64,000 nt of DNA from Gordionus sp. m RMFG-2023 (taxonomy: Eukaryota > Nematomorpha > Gordioida > Chordodea > Parachordodidae). Each line of letters starts with the position of its first letter. Position 1 is the first letter of the stretch. The notes beneath the pieces are model-generated. The model saw only the letters and a program-made list of their open reading frames with translations. It did no database searches and was not told where the DNA came from. Below, piece by piece: positions 11,386 through 22,717 of the stretch. The translations under genes were made by a program, and so were the position numbers. The stretch covers positions 25,406,869-25,470,868 of the forward strand of contig NC_088779.1 of NCBI RefSeq assembly GCF_954871325.1, in the 5' to 3' direction.

Positions 11386-14099
11386 TAGGGGTGGGACCAA
11401 TACCAATATAATATTGGTTTACAATACCAATATAAACCAATATATAATTAAATATTGGTATTGTTTTTACAACCAATACCAATTACCTAAATATATTGGT
11501 TTTGAAATATTGTTTAAATACAATTTTAACCAATACTAATACCAATATTAAAAATTTAAAATAGATAAATACATAAAATTATTTGGTTTTATCGTGGATA
11601 ATTATATCGTGGTATATTTTTTTACTTTCATTCATAAACATATTACATCTGTTATTTCTTCCAAATATTCCTGTGATATCAATATTGGTGTTATTTATAA
11701 TTATAGTTTATTTTTATTATGGAAGTAAGTTTTCTATATGATATCTATCAATTTTATCTATTAATTCATTTAGGATATTATAATGAATGAAAACCAAATC
11801 GAGTTAATAAATATAGATAATGATGTTGATACTAATAATAATAGCGATAATGAACAAGAAGAATCAACGATATCTAATAAAAGACGAAATACAGCAAAAA
11901 TCTGGGAATTTTATACTAGTTGTGATAACAAAAAAAAGGCTATTTGTAATAAATGTAAAAAAGAATTATCTATTCCCAATTTTGGAACCTCAGGATTATG
12001 GACACATCTTAAATCCATCCACCCAACTTTATATAAGAAATGTGAACAAATAAATAATGGCAGTAAAAAAATTAACACCATAAAATCATTTTTAATTAAT
12101 AATGTAAATAATAAAGCTAATTTAAATAATTTAATTATGGACTTTTTTATTCAAAATAATTTAGCCTTTTCAATGGTTGAAAATGAGTCATTTAAAAATT
12201 TAATAAGCTTTTGCAACCCCTCATTAACATTAATTTCTAGAAAAACACTCAAAAAAGAAATTATGAAACATTATCATAGTTCTTTTATCAATTTAAAATC
12301 TGTACTTTCTAAAATTACTTCTAAATTTTCTTTAACAATGGACATTTGGTCCTCTCCAAATAAAATACCCTTTATGGGCATAACCATTCATTATATTGAT
12401 AATGATTTTAAATTAATTAATCATTTATTAGATTTTATTCCTTTTAAATCAGCACATAATGCTATTAATATTTATAATATTTTTAATTCTGTATTAAAAG
12501 TAAAATTTGAAATTGATTTTTTTTGTATTACATTAGATAATGCTAGTAATAATTTAGCATTTTTAAAAATTTTAAAACTAAAAGACAATTTTGATAATGT
12601 GTGCAAATGTTTTTGCCATATTATCCATTTATCTGTCATGGCTGCATTGGAACCTATAAATCCAACTTTAAAAAAAATAAGAAATTTTTTAAAAATTTTT
12701 AAACTTTTTATATCTAAATTTAATAAACTTGAAAAAACATATCTTGAAAAAAATCCAAATTTAAAATTTCCTCACCCTATTTTGGATATACCAACACGTT
12801 GGAATTCAACGTACCAAATGCTCGAAAGGGCTATATTGCTCAAACCTTATCTCACAATATATACCAATCATCAACAAAATACTAATGAAGAATATTATAT
12901 TAGTGCCTTAGCTTGGAATAATATTGAAATATACCGAGAATTTTTAGAACCATTTAATTTTGCTACAGAGATGGCCTCATGTGCTAATACTCCATCAGTT
13001 TCAACAATCATTCTTTTATATTCCAGTATTTTTGAGCACGTTGAGAGTTATGATAATAATCCTAATGCTATTTTAAAGACAGCTTCATTAGCTGTCTTGA
13101 CAAAACTTAATAAATACTATAATTTTAATAAACACCTATATATTATTTCAACAATGATTGACCCAAACTATCAAGTCACTTATTAAAGCATAATATTATA
13201 GAAACTCTTATTGGATGTCTAACCAATGAATATAATATTTATAAAACAAATAATTACAATTCAGCTGAACCTACAAATGAAACACAAAATAACAAAAAAT
13301 TATCCTTTTTTGACAAAATATATCAGGTTAAACCTAGTCACAACAATAATAACTTAAAAATAAGCAAATATGTGGATGAAGCCACAATTTATAATGATAC
13401 AAATCCATTAGACTGGTGGAAATTAAATAAAAATAGATATCCAATATTATCAAAAATTGCCAGAGATTATCTTGCAATTCCAGCTTCTTCATCTAGCTCT
13501 GAAAGGGCTTTTTCAGAAGAAAGGTATCTTATAACAGATCAACGTTGTTCACTAGCTGAGCATACTATCCAAGCTTGCATGTGCTTAAAAAGTTGGATGC
13601 GCATGAAGGATTCTTCTTAAATACATAAATTTTTTTCTTTATATTACAATCTTTTGCACTATATTTTATATAAATAGACAATTATGTTACATTTTTAGTG
13701 TATTCATTTTGCTATATTCTTTGTGCTAAATAAAAAGTTTCAAAATATACGTTTATTATTTGATTGGTTTGTTGATTTCAAAAATATATTAGTTTAAAAA
13801 AAAGAATTTGGATTTAGTAAAATTTTGGGAGTTGGTTCTTAGCCTTGTTTTTATGGTAATGCTTCATGATTTTTTTTTCCATGTTTATTTAAAACTAGAA
13901 ATTAAGAGTTTTATAATCACTATTTCTATTCTTTTAATTAGTAATCTGAATTTAAACCAATACCAATATAAACCAATATATACCAATATAAACCAATACC
14001 AATAGCAATACCAATACAAGAAATAGAAAATATTGTTTAAACCAATACCTATACAATATTTTGTTTATATTGGGTTTTTAATATTGGTTCCCAGCCCTA
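11386..14099 (+). mobile_element. young hAT transposon with perfect 8-bp target duplication
   Basis: Flanked by identical GTGAACAC at 11378-11385 and 14100-14107. Ends are inverted repeats TAGGGGTGGGACCAATA / TATTGGTTCCCAGCCCTA. Both subterminal regions are packed with ACCAATA(TA) motifs, presumed transposase binding sites. It carries one transposase gene (11783-13620). The length of 2714 bp, the exact duplication and the near-open transposase indicate a recent insertion between IDUA and BLOC1S1. Confidence 0.93.
11783..13620 (+). CDS. hAT transposase, almost intact (one frameshift)
   Basis: The first open frame (11783-13186, 467 codons) begins with an acidic leader, then a BED zinc finger: WEFYTSC, AICNKCKKELSIP, and LWTHLKSIHP supplying the Cys and His ligands (about residues 40-85). 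Next come the RNase H-like core (SKFSLTMDIWSSPNKIPFM, then FFCITLDNASNNLAFLK), the FCHIIHLSVMAAL block and IPTRWNSTYQMLERA. The frame shifts near 13180, where MIDPNYQV is followed one frame over by LLKHNIIETLIGCL. It continues to 13620 through the dimerisation domain LAIPASSSSSERAFS. Only one break separates the two open parts, so the copy is recent. Without correction it would yield a transposase lacking its dimerisation domain. Confidence 0.88.
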
Positions 14100-14107
14100 G
14101 TGAACAC

Positions 14108-14825
14108 TATTGTAAAATCTTACTAATTGCGACAATATTCTCATTTAGAGATAGATAACCTGGTTGTTAAAATCAGGGTTTAAGACCGAACCCTTATAAT
14201 CTTCGAAATTTACTGAACTCAAACGCCAACCCCATCTTTACCAAATAAGATTTTTTTCAAGAATTTATTTATTTATTAATTTGTTGATAATTACAATACT
14301 TTTTAAAAAAAATACAAACAAGAAAAAACATTTATATATACTTAAGAAAAGTATTTTATTTTTATTTTTGAATATTAACAAAATTTCATTTCTTTAAAAT
14401 TGTTAAATGCGAAAAAATTTAGACAAACTTGTTTTATACCAAAGTCCATACTTTTATAAAATATATATAACTCTTGTAATTTAGTAAATAAGATTATACA
14501 TTTTATTATTACGATTTATAAAACAAAAACTTATATGAAACCTCAAAAAGAATTAGCAGATCTTACTTTTCTTTCAATTTACAAAATATCTAAAAAATAT
14601 TTATATAATCTTCAATGCTTGATGATCTTACAATCTATGGTGTCTTCTCTGTTAGTAATAGAAACGAGAGAGGACTCCAATAATTATTTTTCACTGGGAC
14701 ACCAACTGTGGCGGAGATATATTTATTTATATCATTCTTTTTTTGTATGTCAATCTTTGAGATGTCGTGACTGTGACCGATGACATATGATTAACTTTGC
14801 ATATGGTAGTGAAGAAAACCTGTAA
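14108..14825. other. upstream region of BLOC1S1
   Basis: AT-rich. A patch at about 14535-14785 is less AT-rich and open on the plus strand for 82 codons. The minus strand starts with an ATG at 14785 reading TTSQRLTYKKRM before a stop. Neither reading is recognisable, so no gene is called. Confidence 0.3.
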
Positions 14826-16558
14826 ATGTTATCTAATTTGCTAAAAGAACATCAAAATGAAATTCATAAGTATAAAGAAGATTGTAGTAAGATTGCATTT
14901 ATTTTAGATATATATATTTGTTTATAAATGATAGACAAGAAAAAACTTGAAGCCATAGAAGCTTCTAAAAATTTAGTTTCCACAATTGTAGATAATGTTA
15001 ATGAAAGGTAATTATTTATTTATAAATAGCCCTATTTTAATTTTATAATAAACCTAATTAATAGATAATGTTTTTACTTTTATAAAAACCGACATGCTAA
15101 ATTATCATTGAATTTAAACATATAGGGTTGCCATAAAAATATACAGTAGACTAAAATACTTTTTCTTGATACCTATTAATAAGTGTGTCCATCAGGTCAT
15201 TAATTCTAGTTTTTTTAATATTGGCATAAATGGGAAGGGACAGGTTTATAGAGAGCTGCAAAATTATAAATTTTTGAATATGCCTGATGCCTAAATTTTT
15301 AAATACCCTTACAGGGTAGAAATATAGAACTCATAAAAGTTATTTTATTCTTTACTTTGTTATGCATAGACTTAAAATATTTGTTATTAACTTTGATAAT
15401 TGTTTATAAAAAATAATTGGGCTTGACTTCACCAATTTTTTTTCAGATATAAAAATGGCCTTGTTATATAAATATATATATATGCATATTTTAAAATTGG
15501 CATAAAATTGAGAGATATTTCTTGGAAATTTAATTACACTTAAAAATATGTTATCAAATGAAAATATATTAAGGAAGGGCTGTAGAGGCAAATAAAATAT
15601 GCCTATGTTTTGGATCAAAAAAACTGATACAATTTTGAAAAATTTTTAAATACTTACTTTAAATAATTTTGGGTTATATTCATATTCCAAAATGCTTATG
15701 CAAAAATATCTATACAGCCTTAGAGAATAGGATATTAAAATGAATAGTAAATAGTCCTTACCTAATTTTTTTAAAAACTTTAATTTTATATTTAATCATG
15801 GCCCTATATTTATTGAAGATGTTACCACTGGCTCTGCAGTAGATGTTTACCTAGAAAATTTCCTAATTCTTGTAAATCAACTAAAAAAAATTTATCACCA
15901 ACCCCCTCCCCCATTCATTTCCAAAATTTATACACTAATTTTTCAATACCAGCCTGGAAATTTTTTTTTTATTTGTTTCAAAAAGCCCCACTCAAAATGA
16001 AAATTATTTGTCCACCAAGCCCTGCTCGAATTTATTTATATAAAAATTAATTTTATGATTGTAAAATATTCTACAAATAAAAAATATTAGCACCTAGTTT
16101 CTTGAAAGAATTTTAAAATATATCAATTTATTTGACAAAATGTAATAATATAATATTTAAAAATTTAAACCCAACCCTGCGTTGCCTGAAATTTTAAAAT
16201 ATCTGTGAAAAACCTGTATGGGCCGATCTATTTAAATTAAAATCATTTTTTTTTACTAATATTTAGTGTAGCACGTGCATATATAAACCAAAAACAAATT
16301 GAAAATGCCTCAAAGAAATTACAAATCCAAATAAATCAATATATTAAAAATACCAATCAATGGCTTAGCTTAATGGAAAATTTTCACAAATCTTTAAAAG
16401 TATTTTTTATTTTTTAAACTTTTGTTTTGTAATTATTTTTTTTGTAGGAAATTGGTGATATAGAAAATTGGTCTATTTCCATTGAAAAAGATTTACAATT
16501 TATTTCTGAAAAATTAGAGAGCAAACTTGGCCCATCACAAACATCTGATAAAGAATAA
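14826..16558 (+). CDS. BLOC1S1: biogenesis of lysosome-related organelles complex 1 subunit 1, 4 exons
   Basis: Subunit shared by BLOC-1 and BORC, cytosolic complexes that sort cargo to lysosome-related organelles and move lysosomes. Exons 14826-14886, 14935-15007, 16267-16399 and 16448-16558 join in frame to 125 residues, the same length as the human protein. It starts MLSNLLKEHQNEIHKYK, matching the family start MLSRLLKEHQ. It continues KKKLEAIEASKNLV, SVARAYINQKQIENASKKLQ, NQWLSLMENFHKSLKEIGD and IENWSISIEKDLQFI. The last two are the family's signature QW...MENF...LKEIGDIENW stretch; the rest is coiled coil. Introns are 48, 1259 and 48 nt. The gene ends 181 bp before THG1 on the same strand. 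All exons show standard splice sites. Confidence 0.93.
15008..16266 (+). other. long intron 2 of BLOC1S1
   Basis: AT-rich with a short C-rich run near 15900 and no transposase or structured repeat that I can identify. An 88-codon minus-strand open frame at 15352-15618 is low-complexity and is not believed to be a gene. Confidence 0.5.
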
Positions 16559-16739
16559 TAATATTTCAACAACAAAAATTCACATAATTATCTTTTTTTT
16601 AAATTATCAAACATATATTTTATTGAACAATTATATAACCCTACACTTCAAGATTAATATCATCTACCATAATTTATTGATATCTGCAATATTTTCCCAA
16701 TTAGAATTGAAAATTGGCCTTATTAAGCATTTGTTTCGT

Positions 16740-17978
16740 ATGCGCTCTCCACCTTCATCTAACTCATTTTTTGCCGATTTTAACACTATCGAAACGAATT
16801 CCTCTCCCTTAATACAAAAAGAAACAAGCTTGCTTGAACCTGAATTCAATGATAGATCCCCAATAACTCAAATTGCTTGCAAAAAAGACATAAGACCTCC
16901 TAAACAAGTCATAAACATTACATCATTATCATCCCATTTTTCAGCTAACACTCTTATTAGCACAAACTCTTTCTACAACAAAAAGTATGACTACGTTCGT
17001 GCCTTTGAACTCGAGGACCGGCTGTTGCCTAACTGTCACATCGTTTGTCGGATAGACGGAAAAAGCTTTCACAAATTTTCTGACATCCACTCCTTCGCCA
17101 AACCGAATGATTCTCGAGCCCTTAAGCTCATGAATCGTGCAGCCATTGCTGTGATGGAATTGGTAGGCGATGTCAAGATGGCTTATGGTCAAAGCGATGA
17201 GTTTAGTTTTTTCTTACCCTCCACCACTCGTTACGCCTCTCGTCGGACTTCCAAAATACTTACTCATATAGTAAGTCTATTTACCTCTGCTTATGTTCTA
17301 TACTGGCCCCGATTCATGCCCAGAGATTTAACTATTTCTAGCCCAAAGGATGCTCCCATATTATCAAGTTCATTAAGTTCCCCCTCTCAAACAACTGAAT
17401 GCATGTTACCCGCTTTCGACGGAAGAGTAGTTCTTTATCCTACCGATCATAACCTAAGAGATTACATAAGTTGGAGACAAGTGGATTGCCACATTAATAA
17501 CCTCTACAATACAGCTTTTTGGGCTTTAGTTCAGCGAGGAAATTGTTCAAACACCCAGGCACAAGAAATTTTGGAAGGAAGCTTATCATCGGACAAGCAC
17601 GAATTGATGTTTTCTCGTTTTGGTATAAACTATAATGATGAGCCTCAGATGTATAGGAAAGGTTCCCTTATAGTTCGCGCTTCCGATCTCAGCCAATCTT
17701 ACTTAGCTAATATAGGCAAGGGAGGAATCTGGGAGAGGTTTAAGGGAGCTGGGCGTAATAAACGTTTCGACTATTATGCACAGTTTGATGGTAGCGATAG
17801 CAACGCCCACGAAGCCATGGATACATTTGATATTAGAAATAAAAAGAAAAATTCTGAAGCAAATAATACGGGACAAGATATTACCAAAGGGTTTTTGGCT
17901 CTGCACGTTGATTTGATAAATGATGATTTTTGGGAAGTCAATCCCGGCTTGTTAGCTCATGATGGTACGGTGGATTGA
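16740..17978 (+). CDS. THG1: tRNA-His guanylyltransferase, intronless
   Basis: Adds the essential extra G at position -1 of tRNA-His by 3'-5' polymerisation. The open frame extends upstream to 16527, but the first in-frame ATG is at 16740, giving 412 residues. The catalytic region starts near residue 81 with KKYDYVRAFELED. Metal-binding Asp residues lie in CRIDGKSFHKF (about Asp106) and YGQSDEFSFF (about Asp143). FAKPNDSRALKLM, SWRQVDCHINNLYNTAFW, INYNDEPQMYRKG and the closing LHVDLINDDFWEVNPGLL are all family blocks. The human enzyme has 298 residues; this one has an 80-residue Ser/Thr-rich leader and insertions after FMPRDL and before LHVD. It is the only multi-domain host enzyme here without introns and lies 181 bp behind BLOC1S1. 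Confidence 0.95.
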   Translation: MRSPPSSNSFFADFNTIETNSSPLIQKETSLLEPEFNDRSPITQIACKKDIRPPKQVINITSLSSHFSANTLISTNSFYNKKYDYVRAFELEDRLLPNCHIVCRIDGKSFHKFSDIHSFAKPNDSRALKLMNRAAIAVMELVGDVKMAYGQSDEFSFFLPSTTRYASRRTSKILTHIVSLFTSAYVLYWPRFMPRDLTISSPKDAPILSSSLSSPSQTTECMLPAFDGRVVLYPTDHNLRDYISWRQVDCHINNLYNTAFWALVQRGNCSNTQAQEILEGSLSSDKHELMFSRFGINYNDEPQMYRKGSLIVRASDLSQSYLANIGKGGIWERFKGAGRNKRFDYYAQFDGSDSNAHEAMDTFDIRNKKKNSEANNTGQDITKGFLALHVDLINDDFWEVNPGLLAHDGTVD

Positions 17979-19554
17979 ATTTTATATTGGCTTTTTTTGA
18001 TAATTAGTTACTCTAAGTCGATATTTATGCATTATAAAAAAAATCAATAAAAAATTTTACGAATAAATATAAAAATTTTATTTCACCTTTTAAAATAATA
18101 ATCATTCATATTCACTTACTTATTTACTATTCAAAGAGAAACAAATTCCAATATAGAAATTAATGTTATTCCAATTATTTTTTTAAGGTCCAGTCAGGTC
18201 TTAGAATGATATTTATTCAACCTGCCAGGATTATTTTTTGAAGGTCCTACTTAAAATACATTTTAATCCAATCAATCACACAAACAAAATTATTAAAAAT
18301 TTTACATCTATTTCTTGACGGAAAACGAAAAAAATGATGATTAAATTGTTTTTATAATATTATTTTGTCTAGAAAAATGAAACTTGTAGAAGCATCATGA
18401 AAACAAAATAATTTACCATTTTTTGCTTAGGTCTGAGTCTGGTCTAAGAATTTTAAAAGTTCATCCAAAATATAAAAGATTTAAATTATCGTCTAGAAGT
18501 GTGTAACAGGCTAATTCCCATGATTTATAAAAAATTATCTCCACATGCTCTTATTTTTGTAAGTGTTGTTACCAGCCGCCTAACCCTGGATAGGTACCGT
18601 TATAAAAAACTTGGTGGATTTGACGTCCCAAAATTTTAATGGCATAATAATAGGTAGAACTAACAAAATTTTTCCACACATTAACCTTGGCCTATTAATA
18701 GGAAATGTTTTTTGGACAAAACCATGCAGATAATATCTACTCTTTTCCAGTATCAAACTTATCATCCCACCCGTCAAATATTTCGAAAACCACCTATTAT
18801 CTCATTTACTAATATTCTAACCTATTATATCGACAAGCACACCGCGTCTCTAATTCAAATACAAGAGTTTTTCTTAAAAATAATTACATGAACAATTTTT
18901 TCCAAATTATTTTTAGGAGAGGGGGAAATTATCTTTAAAAAAATTACGATTGGCATTCGGGATCGTAAAATTTGTTAATTCGTAATTTTTATCTATTTAT
19001 GGTTTCAAAAAGAAAATATAACGTGTAAGAATAGAAAAAATGTTTTGATTTGATCCATATTTTTTAAAAATTTTCATTCTAAGTGTTATGGACCCTGATA
19101 TTTACTATTATCTATACTAGGAGTTAGAATGTGTATCAGAGATTTACCGAGTGTTTTCATAGTAATTAAGCAATTAGTGAACGGGTATGTTTAAATGCGT
19201 CTTTTTGAAATAATTAGTCTCACAGTTTTAAAATTAATTATAAATTAACTCATTGATCAAAATCGGCTAATTTTTTAAATATTAGCCCTAAACTATATAG
19301 GCCTTTAACTCCATTCTTTCCTAAGATTTCTGCAAGAGAAAGTGGGTTTCAGAAAAATTTTTCCCAAATTGAGGCTCGAAAATTTACTATAAAATTCTCT
19401 TACAGATGGGCACAAACGTACAGGGAATTTTTAAATATTTTAATGGCGGAATGGGTAAGAGATTATTTTTTATTTCATAGGAGTGATCTACATCTACCTT
19501 ATTTTTCAAGCCCGGTCTTGCCCTAAATTTATTTTAAAAAATTTGTCCGGCCTG
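17979..19554. other. intergenic region downstream of THG1
   Basis: AT-rich. A patch at 18560-18880 is less AT-rich and has short protein-like frames on both strands (plus: LTLDRYRYKKLGGFDVPKF, then GIIIGRTNKIFPH in another frame). I could not join these at plausible splice sites, so no gene is called. Confidence 0.35.
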
Positions 19555-19945
19555 AACCAGAGACCTTCATGAGCCGGCCTGTGGGCCTAATATCATTTTC
19601 AAGCGGGTCTGGGCTGGGCCTGGTTTTTTTAAAATTTTTTAATGGGCTTGGGCCTAAAATTGTTAAATTTAGATTTAAAAAATTTGCTAATTTAATGAAA
19701 TATTGCCCTTTTTTCTTCTAATAATAAATTTCAGTAGTGTCAAAATGATTGCCTAAATATATTTAAATATTGTTAATCTTAATTGAATAAAAAAAAAATT
19801 AAATTTTTGTATATGGGCTTGGGAAATTTTTGTGAAACTTATTATGGGCTTGGGAATTGTTTTTTACATTAAATATGGGCCGGGCTTGGGCCAATTTTTT
19901 TTACTGCGGGCCTGGACCTGGCCTATGAAGATCTCTGGCCTAAAT
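19555..19945. mobile_element. MITE family B copy
   Basis: Ends are inverted repeats CCAGAGACCTTCATGAGCC and GGCCTATGAAGATCTCTGG. The interior is AT-rich with many GGCCTGGGCC-type motifs close to both ends. It has no coding capacity. Related copies are at 44913-45252, 61128-61767 and 62831-63138. Confidence 0.65.
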
Positions 19946-20014
19946 TATATCAATTCATTTCACAAAATTGAATATCATACCTAGCCCAATTTAAAAAAAT
20001 ATATGTTAGGCTCG

Positions 20015-20215
20015 AATAGTGTTTAATAAACCGATTTTCAAAACAGCCCGATTAAGATTTTAGCTAAATTCATATTGAGATTTGGCAAATAGATGTCTAA
20101 GCATTTCTGCCAGCTATGAGCAAAATCTTTAAGCATACTTAAAGTTATTTTGGTTATAATCAATCGGGTCGTTTTTTAAAATAGACTCGAATCGGGCTCA
20201 ACACTAGTCCATAGT
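20015..20215 (+). mobile_element. MITE family A copy
   Basis: Begins near GTGTTTAATAAACCGATTTT and ends CGGGCTCAACACTAG, with the core CAGCTATGAGCAAAATC near the centre. About 200 bp, like the copy in the DNPEP intron. Confidence 0.6.
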
Positions 20216-20571
20216 AATGCACATTTTAACAGCTTAAAAAATATATGCATTAAAATAAATAAAACCAAAACAAATAGCGGGCAAGAGAATTAGTCAATTG
20301 CAATCTGTGTATATATATATAACCGTCTTAATTCTTTTGTAAACATTATTTTTTTAAAAAAATGTATAGCTTATATCGTCCATATTAAAAGTCCGGGGCG
20401 GGTTTTTAATCCAAATGCACCCATTGTTTAAAAGAATTAACTCGCCCGCCATGGTTTTTTTTTCAAAAGTTTACCAGACCGTCTGCTTATTTTATTTTAA
20501 ATTGTTAAACCTACCTGCTAAATGTTTAAAAAAATTATAAGTTGGTTTGGTTTTTTTAAATGTATTTTTAC

Positions 20572-21862
20572 CAGGAATCCAAACCGAACCTGAACCGTTA
20601 AAAACTGGTTTTTTTATCGAACCTAAACCGCTAAAATAATTTCAAGCCTAATTTGAACCGGACCACTAAAATGCCTTTGAACCGGTTCGAGCCTCATGAA
20701 TATACCTATAAAATAATATGTAAGTTATTAGTATATTGCAAAAATTATAATTATATTATCAATCACACTTGATCGATAAGTGTCCGTCATAATTTTTATA
20801 AACTTTAGTATATTGCCATTTTATAGCATTTTTTAAATATTTTAAGTTCATAAATTATAATGCCTAGAGAAAATTAAATCCAATATATAAATAATTTACT
20901 TATAGTATTATAAATGACACATCAAAATGTGATATTACTGATTGTCAAATAAATATGAGACCATCATAAATCTTGAGCGTCACATAAAAAAAAACTACCA
21001 TCTAGAATTAGATAAAATTAACAAAATATCACAACAAAAGCCAATAAAAAAGTATAAGATGTCATCAAGCCAACGGACGATAGAAGAAGCATTAATAGAA
21101 CAAACTAACAGTAAAATTAAATAAAAAAATAATAATAATCGATGCTTGAATTGAGTTGGTCACTTTTAATGGCAGACCATTCAAATTAATCGATGATACG
21201 GTTTTAAAAAAATTCTTGATCCTATATTAGAAGACGTGGGTAAAATTAAATCTCAAAATATTCAATCTAATGTTGCAGAATAAGCCTTAAGTATTTGGTA
21301 AAATATAATCAAAGAAATAAATATTGTAGTTAATTTTTCTAAATAACCTAGGTTAAATAAAACTATGAATATTTTAAACTATTGTAGAAATCAGAGTAAT
21401 CGATGCCCAGAATTATGTAAATTGTTTGATATCATACTGGCATTGCCAGCTACCCAAGTTAGTGTGTAAAGGTGTTTTTCAACAATTAAATTTATACTAT
21501 CTCTTTATAGATGTAATTTGAGTGAGGCGAATCTGAAAATATATTAATTTTAAAAAGTTAAATATTATTCACAGTTAAATATTGCCCACATTAAAATTGA
21601 TATTTATTTGTATTATTTATAATTAAAATATTATTTTATAATCTGCAATTAATAAAAATAAAGGTTTTATGTATATGTTTTTCATTTTAATGATGAAATA
21701 AAAAAATATACCTCCCTATATATAATTCGAATGTAGATTTGAATACAAAAATGTTCAAACCGGTTTTTAGAGGTTCGAACCGAACCGATAAATTTATATT
21801 ACGAACTGAACCTGAACAGTTATTTTTATCCGAACCGATATTTGTTTCGGTTTGGATCCCTG
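20572..21862 (+). mobile_element. hAT-type element with CAGG(G/A)ATCC termini
   Basis: Inverted terminal repeats CAGGAATCCAAACCGAACC and CGGTTTGGATCCCTG. Subterminal zones are dense in AACCGGTTCG-type motifs. The interior keeps plus-strand traces of a hAT transposase, for example a dimerisation-like stretch near 21410-21520, but no long frame. I could not confirm a target-site duplication. A terminal fragment of the same family lies at 6930-7060. Confidence 0.65.
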
Positions 21863-22717
21863 TTTTACTTAAAATTATAAAAATAATTTTCAATTTAAAA
21901 AAATCTGTTCTGTATATTTCGCACAAAAAATATTTCAAATTCCATCGGCCACTGTTATAAAATAATTCTTTTTTCTAACTCGCCCGCTCACTCGTTTAAT
22001 GCTTAAATTTTTGAACTTGCTTGCCTGGTTATCCGTAGATTTGGAGCGCTAAAAACTCGTTCTTCGCAGACCTCACATCCATATTGCCTAAGATTTACTT
22101 CAAACTATGCGATATTAAGCTGCTTTTGACGGCCAACACAATTAAGCCTAAAAATTACATTAATTCACAACTATTGCGGAATGTCAATTTCCTAAATGGT
22201 ATTAATTAGCATAGTTTGTGGTTGGCATAAGTATATATAAAACCTTTTTTTTTCAAAACGAATATAAATTTCCAGTGTTTTTTTATACTACATTGATAAA
22301 CGTCAATAAATAACATAAAATAAAAGAATATAACATGTAATTCTAGATTCCATAATGTTGATATTAATAATATTTAATATTATTAATTTGATTAATATCT
22401 CGACATTTCGTTCAAACAAGTTTTGACAAATCCAATTTTGAAAAATTTTCATAAAATGCCTAAAAAAAATAATTATTAATTAGTGTCAATTTTTTTATAT
22501 TAAAATAAACGGAAAACAACCTCGATTTAGATCGCCCAATAATCCATAAAAAAAATTTAAAAAAGTAGTCAGCAGCTACAGATTATGTGTTATGAAACCA
22601 AATGGAATTTAGTTATTTTATTTTTTTTCAATTAAATTAATCCGATCTAAATTGACAGCTGTTTTTACCCGGTTAATGTATGTCAGAAAAACTTTGCCTC
22701 TACCCAAATAATCAAAT
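21863..22717. other. intergenic region 3' of DNPEP
   Basis: AT-rich. At 22010-22150 a GC-richer patch has a short minus-strand frame (QYGCEVCEERVFSAPN) with a CxxC pair, possibly a transposon zinc-finger scrap. No gene is called. Confidence 0.35.

Noticed and set aside
14700-14785. Minus-strand start TTSQRLTYKKRM resembling ribosomal protein L34
   Set aside because: Similarity lasts only about eight residues before a stop and the following sequence does not match L34.
16527-16739. Extended N-terminus of THG1 back to 16527
   Set aside because: No ATG exists before 16740, the segment overlaps the last BLOC1S1 exon, and its residues are low-complexity.
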